Part shown: piece after piece, positions 1-10,742 of the stretch
Layout: each line of letters starts with the position of its first letter
Position numbering within the stretch: the stretch's first letter is position 1
DNA from: Streptomonospora sp. PA3
GTDB lineage: Bacteria; Actinomycetota; Actinomycetes; Streptosporangiales; Streptosporangiaceae
Direction of reading: 5' to 3'
DNA length: 64,000 bases
Assembly: GCF_009728995.1 (NCBI RefSeq)
Contig: NZ_VTZW01000003.1
Span: forward strand, 346,341-410,340
The notes under the pieces: model-generated
The model's database searches: none
Told to the model about the DNA's origin: nothing
The model's input: only the letters and a program-made list of their open reading frames with translations
Program-made: the position numbers and the translations under genes

Positions 1-42
1 AGATTCGGCTTCGTGGTCGTGCTTCGGGCGGCCGCCCCGTTC

Positions 43-70
43 TAGACTCGGTGCGCATCCACCCAGGAGG
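43..70 (+). promoter_or_regulatory. putative -10 and ribosome binding site of ahcY
   Basis: TAGACT at 43-48 resembles an actinobacterial -10 hexamer and AGGAGG at 65-70 is a consensus Shine-Dalgarno 11 nt before the ATG at 82. No convincing -35 is seen, and the window edge cuts the upstream region. No SAM- or SAH-riboswitch fold is recognisable in the 81 nt present. Confidence 0.35.
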
Positions 71-81
71 AGTAAAGACGC

Positions 82-1518
<1,437 letters not shown>

Positions 1519-1556
1519 GCGGTACCCGATCACGCGGAATCTGGGAAACTCCCCGG

Positions 1557-2819
1557 ATGGCACTCCCAGACAGTGATGTCGCGGACCTCGGCCTGGCCCA
1601 GGCCGGGGTCCGCCGCGTCGAATGGGCCGAACGCGCGATGCCGGTGCTGCGCAAGGTGCACGACCGCTTCGCCGCGGAACGGCCGCTGGCGGGCATGCGC
1701 GTCGCCGCCTGCATGCACGTCACGGCCGAGACGGCCAACCTGCTGCGGGCGCTGAGCGGCGGCGGCGCCGAGATCGCGCTCGCGGCCTCCAACCCGCTGT
1801 CCACCCAGGACGACACCGCGGCCGCCCTGGTCGCCGAGTACGGGATCTCGGTCTACGCGCGGGCCGGCATGGACCCCGCCTCCTACGACCGGAACCTCGC
1901 CACCGTCCTGGAGCGCCGCCCCCACCTGGTGCTGGACGACGGGTGCGATCTGATCAACCTCGCCCACATGGAGCGGCCGGAACTGCTCGGCCATGCCGTC
2001 GGCGGCTGCGAGCAGACCACCACCGGAGTCATCCGGCTGCGGCGGATGAGCGCCGAGGGCGTGCTGAAGCTGCCCATGGTGGCGGTCAACGACACCGCCA
2101 CCAAGCGCATGTTCGACAACCGCTACGGCACCGGCCAGTCCACCCTCGACGGGATCATGCGCGCCACCAACGCGATGATCGCCGGGCGCACGGTGGTGGT
2201 CGCCGGGTTCGGCTTCTGCGGGCGGGGCCTGGCCGAGCGCGCCCGCGGCCTGGGCGCCCGGGTCATCGTCACCGAGGTCGACCCGGTCAAGGCTCTCGAC
2301 GCGGTGATGCAGGGCTACACGGTGCTGCCCATGGACCAGGCGGCGCCCGCGGGCGACGTGCTGGTGACCGTGACCGGCAACCGCGACGTGATCCGCGCCG
2401 AGCACCTGGCCTCACTCAAGGACGGCGCCGTGCTGGCCAACTCCGGCCACTTCGACGTCGAGATCGACCTGCCGGCGCTGGAGGCGATGGCGGTGGACAT
2501 CCGGCGCGAGGTCCGCCCGCAGGCCGACGAGTACGTGCTCGCCGACGGCCGCCGCATCGTCCTGCTCGCCGAGGGGCGGCTGGTCAACCTGGGCGCGGCC
2601 GAGGGCCACCCGGCGGCGGTGATGGACATGTCGTTCTCGGTGCAGGCGCTGACCGTCGCCTGGCTGGCCCGCGCCAGCGGCGACCTGGCGCCCGGCGTGC
2701 TCGACGTGCCCGCCGGCATCGACACCCAGGTGGCCGGCCTGGAGCTGGAGGCCCTGGGCGTGGGCATCGACCGCCTCACCCCCGACCAGGAGGACTACCT
2801 CAGCTCCTGGCGGGAGTAA
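1557..2819 (+). CDS. second, archaeal/Thermotoga-type adenosylhomocysteinase-like protein
   Basis: A 420-aa paralogue of the preceding enzyme. It lacks the internal insert and the KPDHYRY tail of the bacterial type. It keeps HVTAETANL, SNPLSTQDDTAAAL, the substrate segment GGCEQTTTGVIRL, NDTATKRMFDNRYGTGQST and the Rossmann loop GFGFCGRG. The YGTGQST version, where the bacterial enzyme has YGIRHSL, and the short C-terminus are features I associate with archaeal and Thermotoga AhcY. ATG at 1557 begins 38 nt after ahcY, with only a weak GGGA upstream. It could be a redundant hydrolase or act on a related nucleoside thioether such as S-inosylhomocysteine, as reported for the Methanocaldococcus homologue. 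The family call is secure; the substrate is inferred. Confidence 0.85.
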   Translation: MALPDSDVADLGLAQAGVRRVEWAERAMPVLRKVHDRFAAERPLAGMRVAACMHVTAETANLLRALSGGGAEIALAASNPLSTQDDTAAALVAEYGISVYARAGMDPASYDRNLATVLERRPHLVLDDGCDLINLAHMERPELLGHAVGGCEQTTTGVIRLRRMSAEGVLKLPMVAVNDTATKRMFDNRYGTGQSTLDGIMRATNAMIAGRTVVVAGFGFCGRGLAERARGLGARVIVTEVDPVKALDAVMQGYTVLPMDQAAPAGDVLVTVTGNRDVIRAEHLASLKDGAVLANSGHFDVEIDLPALEAMAVDIRREVRPQADEYVLADGRRIVLLAEGRLVNLGAAEGHPAAVMDMSFSVQALTVAWLARASGDLAPGVLDVPAGIDTQVAGLELEALGVGIDRLTPDQEDYLSSWRE

Positions 2820-2844
2820 GCGGAGCCCGCGCCCGCACCGGCCG

Positions 2845-3807
2845 CTACCCGAACGGATGCTGCCGGCCGGCGCCGCTGGAATCCGCGCCGGGCGGCGGAC
2901 CGTACCCGCCGCCGCGGTCCCACGGCTGCTGCGGGGCGCCCGGCTGCCCCTGCGGCGGCGCGCCGCCGGGCCCGTAGCCGTAGCCGTCCGCGGGCGCGCC
3001 GGCTCCCGGCCAACCGCCCTGGGCGGCGGCGCGGCGCCGGGCCAGCCGCTCCTCCTCGCGGCGGCGGCGCTCGGCCAGCACCGCCGCGAGGTATTCCGGG
3101 GGAGTGGTTCCGGGCGGCGGTGGCGGGCTCACCGCCGCGGCGACCAGGTCGGCGATGCGCACCCCCATCCGGTAGCGCGGCTCCTCGGACAGCTCGTCGA
3201 AGCGCAGCAGGTACTGCCGCGCCATGGCCGCGGTCTCCGCCGAGAGCTGCGACAGCTCGGCGCCGCGCGCCCACTCGGCCAGGTGCGGCGGCATCGCGAA
3301 GGCGTCGTCGGGGCGCCGCGCGGCGCGCTCCTGCACCACCAGCGTCCCCGCCACGAAGTCGCCCACCCGGCGGCCGTCGCGGTGGATCAGCGAGGCGATC
3401 AGCGCGACGACCGGCAGCGTCCAGATCTCGACGACCGCGGTAAGCGCGCGCCCCAGGGCCTGGCGGAACCGCTCCGGCGAGCCGTCGGTGCCCACCACCC
3501 GCAGCCCCAGCGCCATCTTGCCCAGCGAGCGCCCGCGGGTCAGCGACTCCATGGTCGCGGGGTAGCCGACCAGCACCAGCACTGTCAGCGCGAGGTTGAC
3601 CGCGGCGGTGGCCGCCGCGTCGAGGCCCCGCCCGATCAGCGCCACCAGCACCACGCCGGCCAGTAGTCCGGCCAACTGCACCACCGCGTCGACGATGAAC
3701 GCCGCCATGCGGGTCGCGAAGCCCGCCGGGCGCAGGTCCAGCACGACGGCGTCGCCGGTGACCACCGACGACTGCTCGTCGGGATGTGCACCGCCCGGGT
3801 ATGCCAC
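2845..3807 (-). CDS. RDD-family membrane protein with Pro/Gly-rich C-terminal tail
   Basis: A 320-aa membrane protein. The RDD domain spans about residues 20-165: an arginine-aspartate first helix (RMAAFIVDAVV), a conserved GRSLGKMALGLRVV segment and DGRRVGDFVAGTLVV. The C-terminal third is hydrophilic and ends in a Gly/Pro/Tyr/Gln-rich low-complexity tail (about residues 265-320). GTG at 3807 is chosen because GGAGG lies 9 nt upstream and residues before it look untranslated. RDD proteins are linked to ion transport or envelope functions, but the role here is unknown. It is divergent from the SpoIIM-like gene, sharing a 151-nt control region, and convergent with the second AhcY gene 25 nt away. 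Confidence 0.88.
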   Translation of the reverse strand: MAYPGGAHPDEQSSVVTGDAVVLDLRPAGFATRMAAFIVDAVVQLAGLLAGVVLVALIGRGLDAAATAAVNLALTVLVLVGYPATMESLTRGRSLGKMALGLRVVGTDGSPERFRQALGRALTAVVEIWTLPVVALIASLIHRDGRRVGDFVAGTLVVQERAARRPDDAFAMPPHLAEWARGAELSQLSAETAAMARQYLLRFDELSEEPRYRMGVRIADLVAAAVSPPPPPGTTPPEYLAAVLAERRRREEERLARRRAAAQGGWPGAGAPADGYGYGPGGAPPQGQPGAPQQPWDRGGGYGPPPGADSSGAGRQHPFG

Positions 3808-3958
3808 CGTTGTCCGCCTCCGTAGGTCCGCACGGCCGCGCCGCTGTGCCTGTGCCGTTCTCCCCCAGTCTGTCAGGAGACGGCGGCGGCCCCGCACCCT
3901 CCCGAGGTCCGCCCCCGTCCAGCACCGCCCCGCCGGGCGGCCCGGTAGAGTCGCCCGC

Positions 3959-4954
3959 GTGGATCTGGACGTCTTCGCCGCCGCGCACCGGCCGGACTGG
4001 GAGCGCCTCGACGCCCTCGTGCGCAGGCGCCGCCGCCTCAGCGGCCCGGAGGTCGACGAACTCGTCGAGCTCTACCAGCGTGTGTCCACCCATCTGTCGG
4101 TGGTGCGCTCCTCGGGCCAGGACCCCCGGCTGGTGGGCTATCTCTCCGGACTGGTGGCCCGGGCGCGCTCGGCGGTCACCGGCGCCCACGAGGCCGCGTG
4201 GCGCGACGCCGCGCGCTTCTTCACCGAGACCTTCCCCGCCGTGCTGTACCGGTTGCGGTGGTGGTGGATCGCCGCGGGCCTGGGCACCGTGGCCTTCTCC
4301 GCCGCGCTGGCGGTGTGGCTCGTGGCCGACCCGCGGGTGCTCAGCGCCGTGGGCACGCCCGAGCAGATCCGCGCCTACGTCGAGAACGACTTCGCGAACT
4401 ACTACGTGGAGCACCCCGGGGCGTCCTTCGCGGCACAGGTGTGGACCAACAACGCCTGGGCGGCCGCGCTGGCGCTGATCTTCGGCGTGTTCCTGTGCCT
4501 GCCCACCGTCTACATCCTGGCGCTCAACGGCGCCAACCTGGGGGTGGCGGCCGGAGCGATGTTCGCCCACGGCAAGGGCGACGTCTTCCTCGGGCTGATT
4601 CTGCCGCACGGCCTGCTGGAGCTCACCGCGGTGTTCGTGGCCGCCGGAGTGGGGCTCAAGCTCGGCTGGACCCTCATCGCGCCCGGTCCGCGCCCCCGGC
4701 TGCGGGCGCTGGGCGAGGAGGCCCGCCCGGCCCTCGCCGTCGCGCTGGGCCTGGTGCTCGTGCTGTTCGTCTCCGGGCTGATCGAAGGGTTCGTGACCGG
4801 CTGGGTGCACATCACCTGGCTGCGCATCGGCATCGGCGTGCTGGCCGAGCTGCTCTTCCTCGCCTACGTCTTCGTGGTCGGCCGGGCCGCCCACAACCGC
4901 GGCGTCACCGGCGACATCGCCGCGGCCCCGCAGGCGGCCCCGGTCGCGGGCTGA
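3959..4954 (+). CDS. SpoIIM/stage II sporulation protein M-like integral membrane protein
   Basis: A 331-aa membrane protein. A soluble helical N-terminus (about 1-95) is followed by several transmembrane helices, with the characteristic NNAWAAALALIFGVFLCLPTVYILALNGANLGV and ILPHGLLELTAVFVAAGVGL regions in the middle. This architecture and the neighbouring RDD/DUF58/MoxR genes are typical of the actinobacterial stage II sporulation protein M family. In Bacillus, SpoIIM is part of the engulfment machinery; in actinobacteria the role is undefined and is probably envelope-related. GTG at 3959 is chosen by the start of homology (VDLDVFAAAHRPDWERL). It faces the DUF58 gene convergently. Confidence 0.85.
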   Translation: MDLDVFAAAHRPDWERLDALVRRRRRLSGPEVDELVELYQRVSTHLSVVRSSGQDPRLVGYLSGLVARARSAVTGAHEAAWRDAARFFTETFPAVLYRLRWWWIAAGLGTVAFSAALAVWLVADPRVLSAVGTPEQIRAYVENDFANYYVEHPGASFAAQVWTNNAWAAALALIFGVFLCLPTVYILALNGANLGVAAGAMFAHGKGDVFLGLILPHGLLELTAVFVAAGVGLKLGWTLIAPGPRPRLRALGEEARPALAVALGLVLVLFVSGLIEGFVTGWVHITWLRIGIGVLAELLFLAYVFVVGRAAHNRGVTGDIAAAPQAAPVAG

Positions 4955-5013
4955 CGCGCGGGCGGCCGGAGCAGCCGTCCGCCGGCGTCAGCCGGTCTGC
5001 GGCCCGCCTCCTC

Positions 5014-6315
5014 CTACAGCCTCCCTTGGGCCTTCAAGGCGATGTAGGCGTCGGCCAGCGCCGGGGCGATGTGCTCGGGGTCGGCGTCGACGACCTCCAC
5101 GCCGTGCCGGCGCAGCTCGGCCGTGATACGGCTGCGCTCGCCGAGGGTGCGCTCGGCCGCGGCCGCGTCGTACACCGACCGTGCGCTGCCGCGCGCGGCG
5201 GCCATCTCCGTGACGCGGGGATCGCCCACGGCGGCCACCATCAGCAGGTGGCGCGAAGTGAGCGCGGGCAGCCGCGGGAGCAGGCCCTCCTCCAGCGAGG
5301 CGGCGTTCAGGTCGGTCAGCAGTACCACGAGTTGGCGGGTGCGGCTGTGCCCGCTGAGGACGGTGGCGACCAGGCCCGCGGGGTCGGACTCCACCAGCTC
5401 GGCCTCCAGCGGGGCCATGGCCTGCACGATCTGCGGGATGCGGCTGCCGCGGCCGTGGCTGCGCACCTGGGCGCGCACCCGGCGGTCGTAGGCGAGCAGG
5501 TCCACCCGGTCCCCGGCCCTGCCCGCCAGCGCCGCGAGCAGCAGGGCGGCGTCCATCGCGTGGTCCAGGCGGGGCACGTCGCCGACCCGCCCGGCCGAGG
5601 TGCGGCCGGTGTCGAGAACGATCAGGATCCTGCGGTCGCGCTCGGGCCGCCACGTGCGCACCACGACCGCGTCGCGGCGGGCGGTGGCGCGCCAGTCGAT
5701 CGAGCGCACGTCGTCGCCGGGGACGTACTCGCGCAGCGAGTCGAACTCGCTGCCCTGCCCGCGCACCAGCGCCGCCTGCCGGCCGTCGAGCTCGCGCAGC
5801 CGCGACAGCTTGCCCGGCAGGTGGCGGCGGCTGTGGAACGGCGGCAGCGCCCGCACGGTCCAGGGCACGGAGTGGGTCGCCTGGCGCGCGGCCAGGCCCA
5901 GCGGGCCGACGCTGCGCACGGTGACCCCGGCCGCCGCCTGGTCGCCGCGGCGGGTCGGCGTGAGCGCGGTGGTCAGCCGCACCCGGCCGCCCCCGGGCAC
6001 CCGGATCCGCCGGCGCCGCGGTTCGGCGCACGCGCTGGGCGCCCACGCGTCGCGCAGCAGGCCCCGCACCGCGCGGCGCGCGGGGTTGGCCACCACCAAG
6101 GCGACCTCGGCGCGCTCCCCGAGCCGGACCGAGGTGTCGCCGGAGCGCTCGAAGCGCAGCGCACGCGGGCTGGGCGCCAGCAGCACGTCGGCCAGGACCG
6201 CCGCCGCCAGCAGCACCAGCACCGCGGTGACCAGCCAGGTGAAGACCGACCCCGCGACGAGCACCACGAGCGCGGCGGCGAAGGCGGCCAGCACCGCCCG
6301 CCCCGTGATCGCCAT
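5014..6315 (-). CDS. DUF58 domain-containing protein
   Basis: A 433-aa protein with two hydrophobic helices at residues 5-47 and a cytoplasmic DUF58 region. The family signature REYVPGDDVRSIDW lies near residue 205. It is followed by a VWA-like fold (RRILIVLDTGRTSAG, then LVVLLTDLNAAS) whose metal-binding pattern looks only partly conserved. DUF58 proteins occur with MoxR AAA ATPases, which are thought to act as chaperones for such VWA-like partners. Last gene of a minus-strand operon: membrane protein, DUF4129, DUF4350, MoxR, DUF58. ATG at 6315 is preceded by GGGAGCGAGG. Confidence 0.9.
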   Translation of the reverse strand: MAITGRAVLAAFAAALVVLVAGSVFTWLVTAVLVLLAAAVLADVLLAPSPRALRFERSGDTSVRLGERAEVALVVANPARRAVRGLLRDAWAPSACAEPRRRRIRVPGGGRVRLTTALTPTRRGDQAAAGVTVRSVGPLGLAARQATHSVPWTVRALPPFHSRRHLPGKLSRLRELDGRQAALVRGQGSEFDSLREYVPGDDVRSIDWRATARRDAVVVRTWRPERDRRILIVLDTGRTSAGRVGDVPRLDHAMDAALLLAALAGRAGDRVDLLAYDRRVRAQVRSHGRGSRIPQIVQAMAPLEAELVESDPAGLVATVLSGHSRTRQLVVLLTDLNAASLEEGLLPRLPALTSRHLLMVAAVGDPRVTEMAAARGSARSVYDAAAAERTLGERSRITAELRRHGVEVVDADPEHIAPALADAYIALKAQGRL

Positions 6316-6396
6316 CCTCGCTCCCCTCCGTCGCTGTTGCCTGTGCGTCGAGCCGCCTCGCGGCCCCGGACTCCGGCCCGCTGCCGGACTTTCGCC

Positions 6397-7389
6397 TCAG
6401 CGGGGGACCGGCACCGATGCCAGCACGCCGTCGAGCACGCCCGCGCTCGTGGCGCCCTCCAGTTCGGCCTCGGGGCGCAGCGCGACCCGGTGCCGCAGTG
6501 TCGCCTTGGCCAGCGCCTTGACGTCGTCGGGGGTGACGTAGTCGCGGCCCGACAGCCACGCCCACGCGCGGCTGGTGCGCAGCAGCGCGGTCGCACCGCG
6601 GGGCGAGGCGCCCAGCTGCAGCGACGGCGACATGCGGGTGGCGCGGCAGATGTCGACGATGTATCCCAGCACCTCCGGGGCGACGGCGGTGGCGGCCACG
6701 GCCGCGCGGGCGGTGCGCAGGTCCTCCGCGCCGGCCACCGGGCGCAGGCCGGCCGCGTCCAGGTCGCCGGGGTCGAAACCCTGGGCGTGGCGGCCGAGCA
6801 TGTCGACCTCCTGGCCGCGTTCGGGCAGCGCCACCATCAGCTTGAGCAGGAACCGGTCGAGCTGCGCTTCGGGCAGCGGGTAGGTGCCCTCGTACTCCAC
6901 GGGGTTCTGGGTGGCGGCCACCACGAAGGGATCGGGCAGGGCCTTGGGCTCGCCCGCCACGCTCACCTGGCGCTCCTCCATGGCCTCCAGCAGCGCCGCC
7001 TGGGTCTTGGGCGGCGTCCGGTTGATCTCGTCGGCCAGGAACAGGTTGGTGAACACCGGGCCCTCGTGGAACTCGAACTTGGCGGTGCGCGAGTCGTAGA
7101 CCAGGGAACCGGTGACGTCGCCCGGCATCAGGTCCGGCGTGAACTGGATGCGCTTGTGGTCCAGCGACAGCGCTGCGGAGACCGCGCGCACCAGCAGCGT
7201 CTTGGCGACGCCCGGCACGCCCTCCATCAGCACGTGGCCGCGGCACAGCAGCGCGACGACCATGCCGGTCACGGTCTCTTCCTGGCCCACGACGGCCTTG
7301 GCGACCTCGTGGCGCAGCGCGGTCAGCGCGGCTCGGGCCCGTTCGGCCTGCTCGGGCGCCGGGCGGCCGTCGGCGGGGAAGGCGGTCAA
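6397..7389 (-). CDS. MoxR-family AAA+ ATPase
   Basis: A 330-aa cytoplasmic ATPase. Walker A is GVPGVAKT (residues 57-64), Walker B is LADEINR, and a sensor-1 region ATQNPVEYEGTYPLPEAQLDR follows; the AAA lid forms the C-terminal third. MoxR proteins are thought to help assemble or activate VWA/DUF58 partners, consistent with the adjacent gene. I chose TTG at 7389 because GAGGGAGA lies a suitable distance upstream and the homologous part begins soon after. The open frame continues upstream to 7740, but that would overlap the DUF4350 gene heavily. An alternative internal start cannot be excluded. Confidence 0.9.
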   Translation of the reverse strand: MTAFPADGRPAPEQAERARAALTALRHEVAKAVVGQEETVTGMVVALLCRGHVLMEGVPGVAKTLLVRAVSAALSLDHKRIQFTPDLMPGDVTGSLVYDSRTAKFEFHEGPVFTNLFLADEINRTPPKTQAALLEAMEERQVSVAGEPKALPDPFVVAATQNPVEYEGTYPLPEAQLDRFLLKLMVALPERGQEVDMLGRHAQGFDPGDLDAAGLRPVAGAEDLRTARAAVAATAVAPEVLGYIVDICRATRMSPSLQLGASPRGATALLRTSRAWAWLSGRDYVTPDDVKALAKATLRHRVALRPEAELEGATSAGVLDGVLASVPVPR

Positions 7390-7468
7390 TTGGGGTCTCC
7401 CTCGGTCAGCGGAGTCGGCAACTGCGGTCTCGGGGGTGAGGGCGGCGGCGCGCCCGGGCGGACGGGTG

Positions 7469-8650
7469 TCACCGCAGGCGCTCCTCCAGTCCGTCCAGTT
7501 CCTCGGCCAGCCGCACCAGCCCGTGGTCGTCGGCGGTGTAGGGATCGGCGGCGCCCGGCTCGCCGGGGCCGTGCAGCAGCGCGCCGAGCCGTGCGGGGGC
7601 CTCGCCCGAGCGTGCGGCGGCCGCGGCCACCACCGCGGCGGGGGCGGCGTCGGGGCCCAGCCCCAGGCCGGGGCGGATCCGGCGCAGGGTCCCCGAACGC
7701 AGCGCGGCCGCGGCGCGGTCGCGGGCCCGCCGCGACGCATACAGCCCGGCGCGCCCCTCGGTGGTCTCCGACGCGCGCACCACCACGGGCAGCCGCTCGG
7801 TGACCAGCGGGCCCAGCCGGCGGCCCTGCCACAGGGCCAGCAGCACCAGCGCGGCGCCCAGCGGGACCAGGCTCATCCGCAGCGATCGGGGAACCAGCTC
7901 CCACAGGCCGGTCCGGCCCGCCTCGGGGACGGGGTCGGGGCGCAGCCAGACGACGTCGCGCTCGCCGATCAGCGAGAGCGCGAGCGCGGCGTTGCCCTCC
8001 TCGTCCAGGCGGTCGTTGGTCAGCGGTGCGGGACTGCCCAGCACGGTGGCCGTGTGGCCGCCCGCGGAGGCGCGCACCAGGGCGTGGCCGCCGGCGGCGG
8101 GGTAGCAGGCCCGCCCGCGCGGGGCGGTGTAGACCTCGCCGCCGGTATCGGCCGCGCCCGCCGCCTGCGCGGCGTCGAGCCGGCACCGGGGGTCCAGGGT
8201 CTCCTCCTCGGTGCGGCCGGTCATCCGCACGCCCGGGGCCAGCGCGCGCAGCACCGGTGTGGTGGGGCGGACGAGGATGCGGTCGCCCAGGCCCCCGGCC
8301 AGCCGGTCGACGTGCGCGGGCGGGAGCCGGTGCGAACCGACCACAACGGTGACCGTGCCGGGGCCGGCGGCCTCCAGCGCGTCGGCGGTCGTGCGGGCCA
8401 CGGCGACCTCGTTGCCGCGCTCCCGCAGGATCTCCACGAGGGCGCGGGTGCCCTGGGGGCCGGGGTTCTCCGGCTCCAGCGGCCCTTCGCGCGGCTGCCG
8501 GGCGCCCAGCGACACCAGCACCGCGAGCACCAGGAGTCCGGCGATAAACGCGGCGGGGCCGCGCGCTCTCCGCCACAGTTCCCCGGCCCCCGGCGAACTG
8601 GGCGCGGACGGTGCGGAGGGGGGTGCGGGCGCGGTGGCGGGGGCGCTCAC
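7469..8650 (-). CDS. DUF4350 domain-containing membrane protein
   Basis: A 393-aa protein. A Pro/Ala-rich N-terminus is followed by one transmembrane helix (about residues 35-55), an extracytoplasmic DUF4350 domain (QGTRALVEILRERGNEVAVA onward), a second helix near residue 270 (LVPLGAALVLLALW) and a cytoplasmic C-terminus. GTG at 8650 overlaps the stop of the upstream DUF4129 gene by four bases (GTGA), so translation is coupled. Function is unknown; the DUF4350/DUF4129/MoxR/DUF58 set is a conserved actinobacterial gene group presumed to act in the envelope. Confidence 0.85.
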   Translation of the reverse strand: MSAPATAPAPPSAPSAPSSPGAGELWRRARGPAAFIAGLLVLAVLVSLGARQPREGPLEPENPGPQGTRALVEILRERGNEVAVARTTADALEAAGPGTVTVVVGSHRLPPAHVDRLAGGLGDRILVRPTTPVLRALAPGVRMTGRTEEETLDPRCRLDAAQAAGAADTGGEVYTAPRGRACYPAAGGHALVRASAGGHTATVLGSPAPLTNDRLDEEGNAALALSLIGERDVVWLRPDPVPEAGRTGLWELVPRSLRMSLVPLGAALVLLALWQGRRLGPLVTERLPVVVRASETTEGRAGLYASRRARDRAAAALRSGTLRRIRPGLGLGPDAAPAAVVAAAAARSGEAPARLGALLHGPGEPGAADPYTADDHGLVRLAEELDGLEERLR

Positions 8651-9294
8651 AGGCGGCCTCCCGGCGTCTGCGCGGCGGGGGTCGCGGCGTCCGCGGGCCG
8701 GGCCCGGCGCACCTGCTCGTCGAGGTCGGCCAGGAGCGCGTAGCCCTCGGCGGTGGCCGTGCGCTGCCCGTAGGCGGAGTCGTTGAAGGTGTCGGCGGCG
8801 GCGTGGAGTCCTTCGCGCAGGTGGGGCAGCACCGCCGCGGTCTCGGCGGCGAGCTCGGTGGCGGTGCGGCCGGGGCGCGGGGTGATCACGGCGCCGTCTT
8901 CGAGTTCGCGGGTGATGGCGCGCAGGCGCTCGCGGATCGCGGCGCCGAAGTCGCCCTGCCGGGCGTGCTGTTCGGCGGCGGCGCGGTGGTCGGCGGCCGT
9001 CAGCGGCGCGCTTTCGTCGATGGGCGCCCGGCGCCGGGAGCGGCGGGCGGGGCGCAGGTATACCACCAGGGCCACGAGCAGGAGCGCCAGCACGACCAGC
9101 ACCGGGCCGAGCACCCACCAGCCGCTGGGCCCGGGGACCTGCAGCCCTTCGAGCCATTCCGCGATGCGCTGCCGGAGGAGTTCGAGCAGGCTCGGCTCGG
9201 CCTCGCCGTAGATGCGCTCGGACAGCTCCTCGCGGGCCAACCGCTGCCCCTCCCCGCGCTCGACGACGGCCGCCGGGAGCAGGAGGGTGCCCAT
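8647..9294 (-). CDS. DUF4129 domain-containing protein
   Basis: A 215-aa protein with an N-terminal hydrophobic start, one strong transmembrane helix (GWWVLGPVLVVLALLLVALVVY, starting near residue 48) and a cytoplasmic helical DUF4129 domain (AIRERLRAITRELEDGAVI...GRTATELA). DUF4129 is found at the C-terminus of some transglutaminase-like proteins; here it stands alone. ATG at 9294 overlaps the upstream stop codon by one base (TGATG), and the gene's own stop overlaps the next start, so three genes are translationally coupled. Exact function unknown. Confidence 0.85.
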   Translation of the reverse strand: MGTLLLPAAVVERGEGQRLAREELSERIYGEAEPSLLELLRQRIAEWLEGLQVPGPSGWWVLGPVLVVLALLLVALVVYLRPARRSRRRAPIDESAPLTAADHRAAAEQHARQGDFGAAIRERLRAITRELEDGAVITPRPGRTATELAAETAAVLPHLREGLHAAADTFNDSAYGQRTATAEGYALLADLDEQVRRARPADAATPAAQTPGGRL

Positions 9295-10742
9295 CAGGAG
9301 AGGGCTCCGGTACCGCCCTGGCCGTAGCCGCCCCGCGGATACCCGCCCTGACCGGGCCCGGGCGGCGGGTGGCCGCCGCCGGGGCCGTAGCCGCCCGGAT
9401 CCGCGCCCGCCCCCGGTGCGGTCGGCGGTTGCGGGCCGGAGGGCGGTCCCGCCGGCGCCGTCTCCTCGGGCAGGTAGATTCCGGCGTCGACGTGCTGCCC
9501 CGACTGCGCGGCGGCCTGCAGCCGCAGGTCGAGCCCCTCGCGGCGCATGCGCAGGTCGATGTAGAGCAGGGTGGTGACGCCGACGATGAACGGGATGCCC
9601 AGCGTGCCGGCCAGCACGGTGCCCACGAACGACGCCGCGGTGGCGGCGACCGGCATCCAGGCGGCGTCGGGAGCCAGGAAGGACAGCACCATCGCCCCTC
9701 CGGTGAAGGGGGTGGAGAGCAGGTTCACCACCATGGAGACCAGGATCTGGGCGACCAGCAGGATGCCGAAGACCCGCCACCAGCTGCGCTGGGTCAGCCG
9801 CCACGATCGCCCCAGTGCCGCGGCCGGGCCGGAGCGCTCGAGCACCGCCACCGGCATGGCCAGCGAGGTGCGCACATAGACCCACACCGCCAGCGCGATC
9901 AGGCCCAGTACGCCCAGCAGCCCCGCCGGGATGCCCGCGGCCGGGTGGACGGCGACCCCCAGCAGGACCGCGCCGACCACGACGCCGACCAGCAGCACCG
10001 TCCACAGCAGTGACAGCAGGAACAGCAGGACGGCGACGCCGAAGACCGCGCCGAGCCGTCCGCGCACCGCCTGCAGGGCCTCGCGCATCGACAGCCTGCG
10101 CCCCAGCACGGCCAGCCCGACGACCGCCGCGAGCAGGCCCGTGAGCAGGATCTGGCCGATGTAGGTGAGCAGGGCGCCCGCGTAGACGGTGATGACGCTC
10201 CACGCCTCGAAGGGCATGGGGTCGTTGGCGACGGGCCCGGTGGGGTTGTTCAGCGTCTCCCGCATCACGGTGCCGTAGTCGCTGAGGTAGCCGCCCATGC
10301 CGATGGAGCTGACGATGCTGAACAGGGCGCTGACGACCAGGGCCAGGCCCAGGGTGGCCTTGGGGTTCTGCCGGATGTAGCCGAAGGCGCCGTTGAAGAC
10401 GTCGCCGAGCGTCAGCGGCCGCAGCGCGATCACGCCGGGGCGCGGGGCCCAGGGGCGGCCCACACCCGGGGGAGGACCGGCGGGGGCCGGGCCGCCGGGA
10501 GCGTCGCCGTAGGGGCCACCGGGGGCGTACCCGCCGCCGTGGCCGTAGACGGGGGGCGGGGGCGTGCCGGGGGCCTGGCCGGAGCCGCCCGGAGCCGCCC
10601 AGCCGTTCCCGGCCGCGGGGACGCCCGCGCCGGGGTCGTCCCACCAGCCGCCGGCGGCCGGACCGCTCGCCGCCTCGCCCGGCTGCCCGGAACCGGACCG
10701 GGATCCGGGCGCCCGCCAGTCCCGGCCGTCGTCGTGGCTCAT
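9294..10742 (-). CDS. multi-pass membrane protein, glycerophosphoryl diester phosphodiesterase membrane-domain family
   Basis: A 482-aa protein. The first about 100 residues are Gly/Pro/Ala/Trp-rich and disordered. They are followed by the family start LRPLTLGDVFNGAFGYIRQNP, then six or so transmembrane helices and a Gly/Pro/Tyr-rich tail. This resembles the stand-alone membrane domain found in some glycerophosphodiester phosphodiesterases; no catalytic phosphodiesterase motif is present, so enzymatic activity is unlikely. ATG at 10742 has GGAGG 10 nt upstream, and an in-frame ATG at 10793 is less plausible. First gene of the minus-strand operon, divergent from mtrA. Confidence 0.82.
   Translation of the reverse strand: MSHDDGRDWRAPGSRSGSGQPGEAASGPAAGGWWDDPGAGVPAAGNGWAAPGGSGQAPGTPPPPVYGHGGGYAPGGPYGDAPGGPAPAGPPPGVGRPWAPRPGVIALRPLTLGDVFNGAFGYIRQNPKATLGLALVVSALFSIVSSIGMGGYLSDYGTVMRETLNNPTGPVANDPMPFEAWSVITVYAGALLTYIGQILLTGLLAAVVGLAVLGRRLSMREALQAVRGRLGAVFGVAVLLFLLSLLWTVLLVGVVVGAVLLGVAVHPAAGIPAGLLGVLGLIALAVWVYVRTSLAMPVAVLERSGPAAALGRSWRLTQRSWWRVFGILLVAQILVSMVVNLLSTPFTGGAMVLSFLAPDAAWMPVAATAASFVGTVLAGTLGIPFIVGVTTLLYIDLRMRREGLDLRLQAAAQSGQHVDAGIYLPEETAPAGPPSGPQPPTAPGAGADPGGYGPGGGHPPPGPGQGGYPRGGYGQGGTGALS

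Noticed and set aside
1-81. SAM or SAH riboswitch upstream of ahcY
   Set aside because: Only 81 nt are available and they show no recognisable riboswitch core; the question needs sequence left of the window.
2795-7246. Several very long open frames antisense or out of frame to the RDD, SpoIIM, DUF58 and MoxR genes
   Set aside because: High GC keeps alternative frames open. Their proteins are low-complexity Arg/Pro/Gly/Ala/His, and the overlapping frames carry clear conserved domains.
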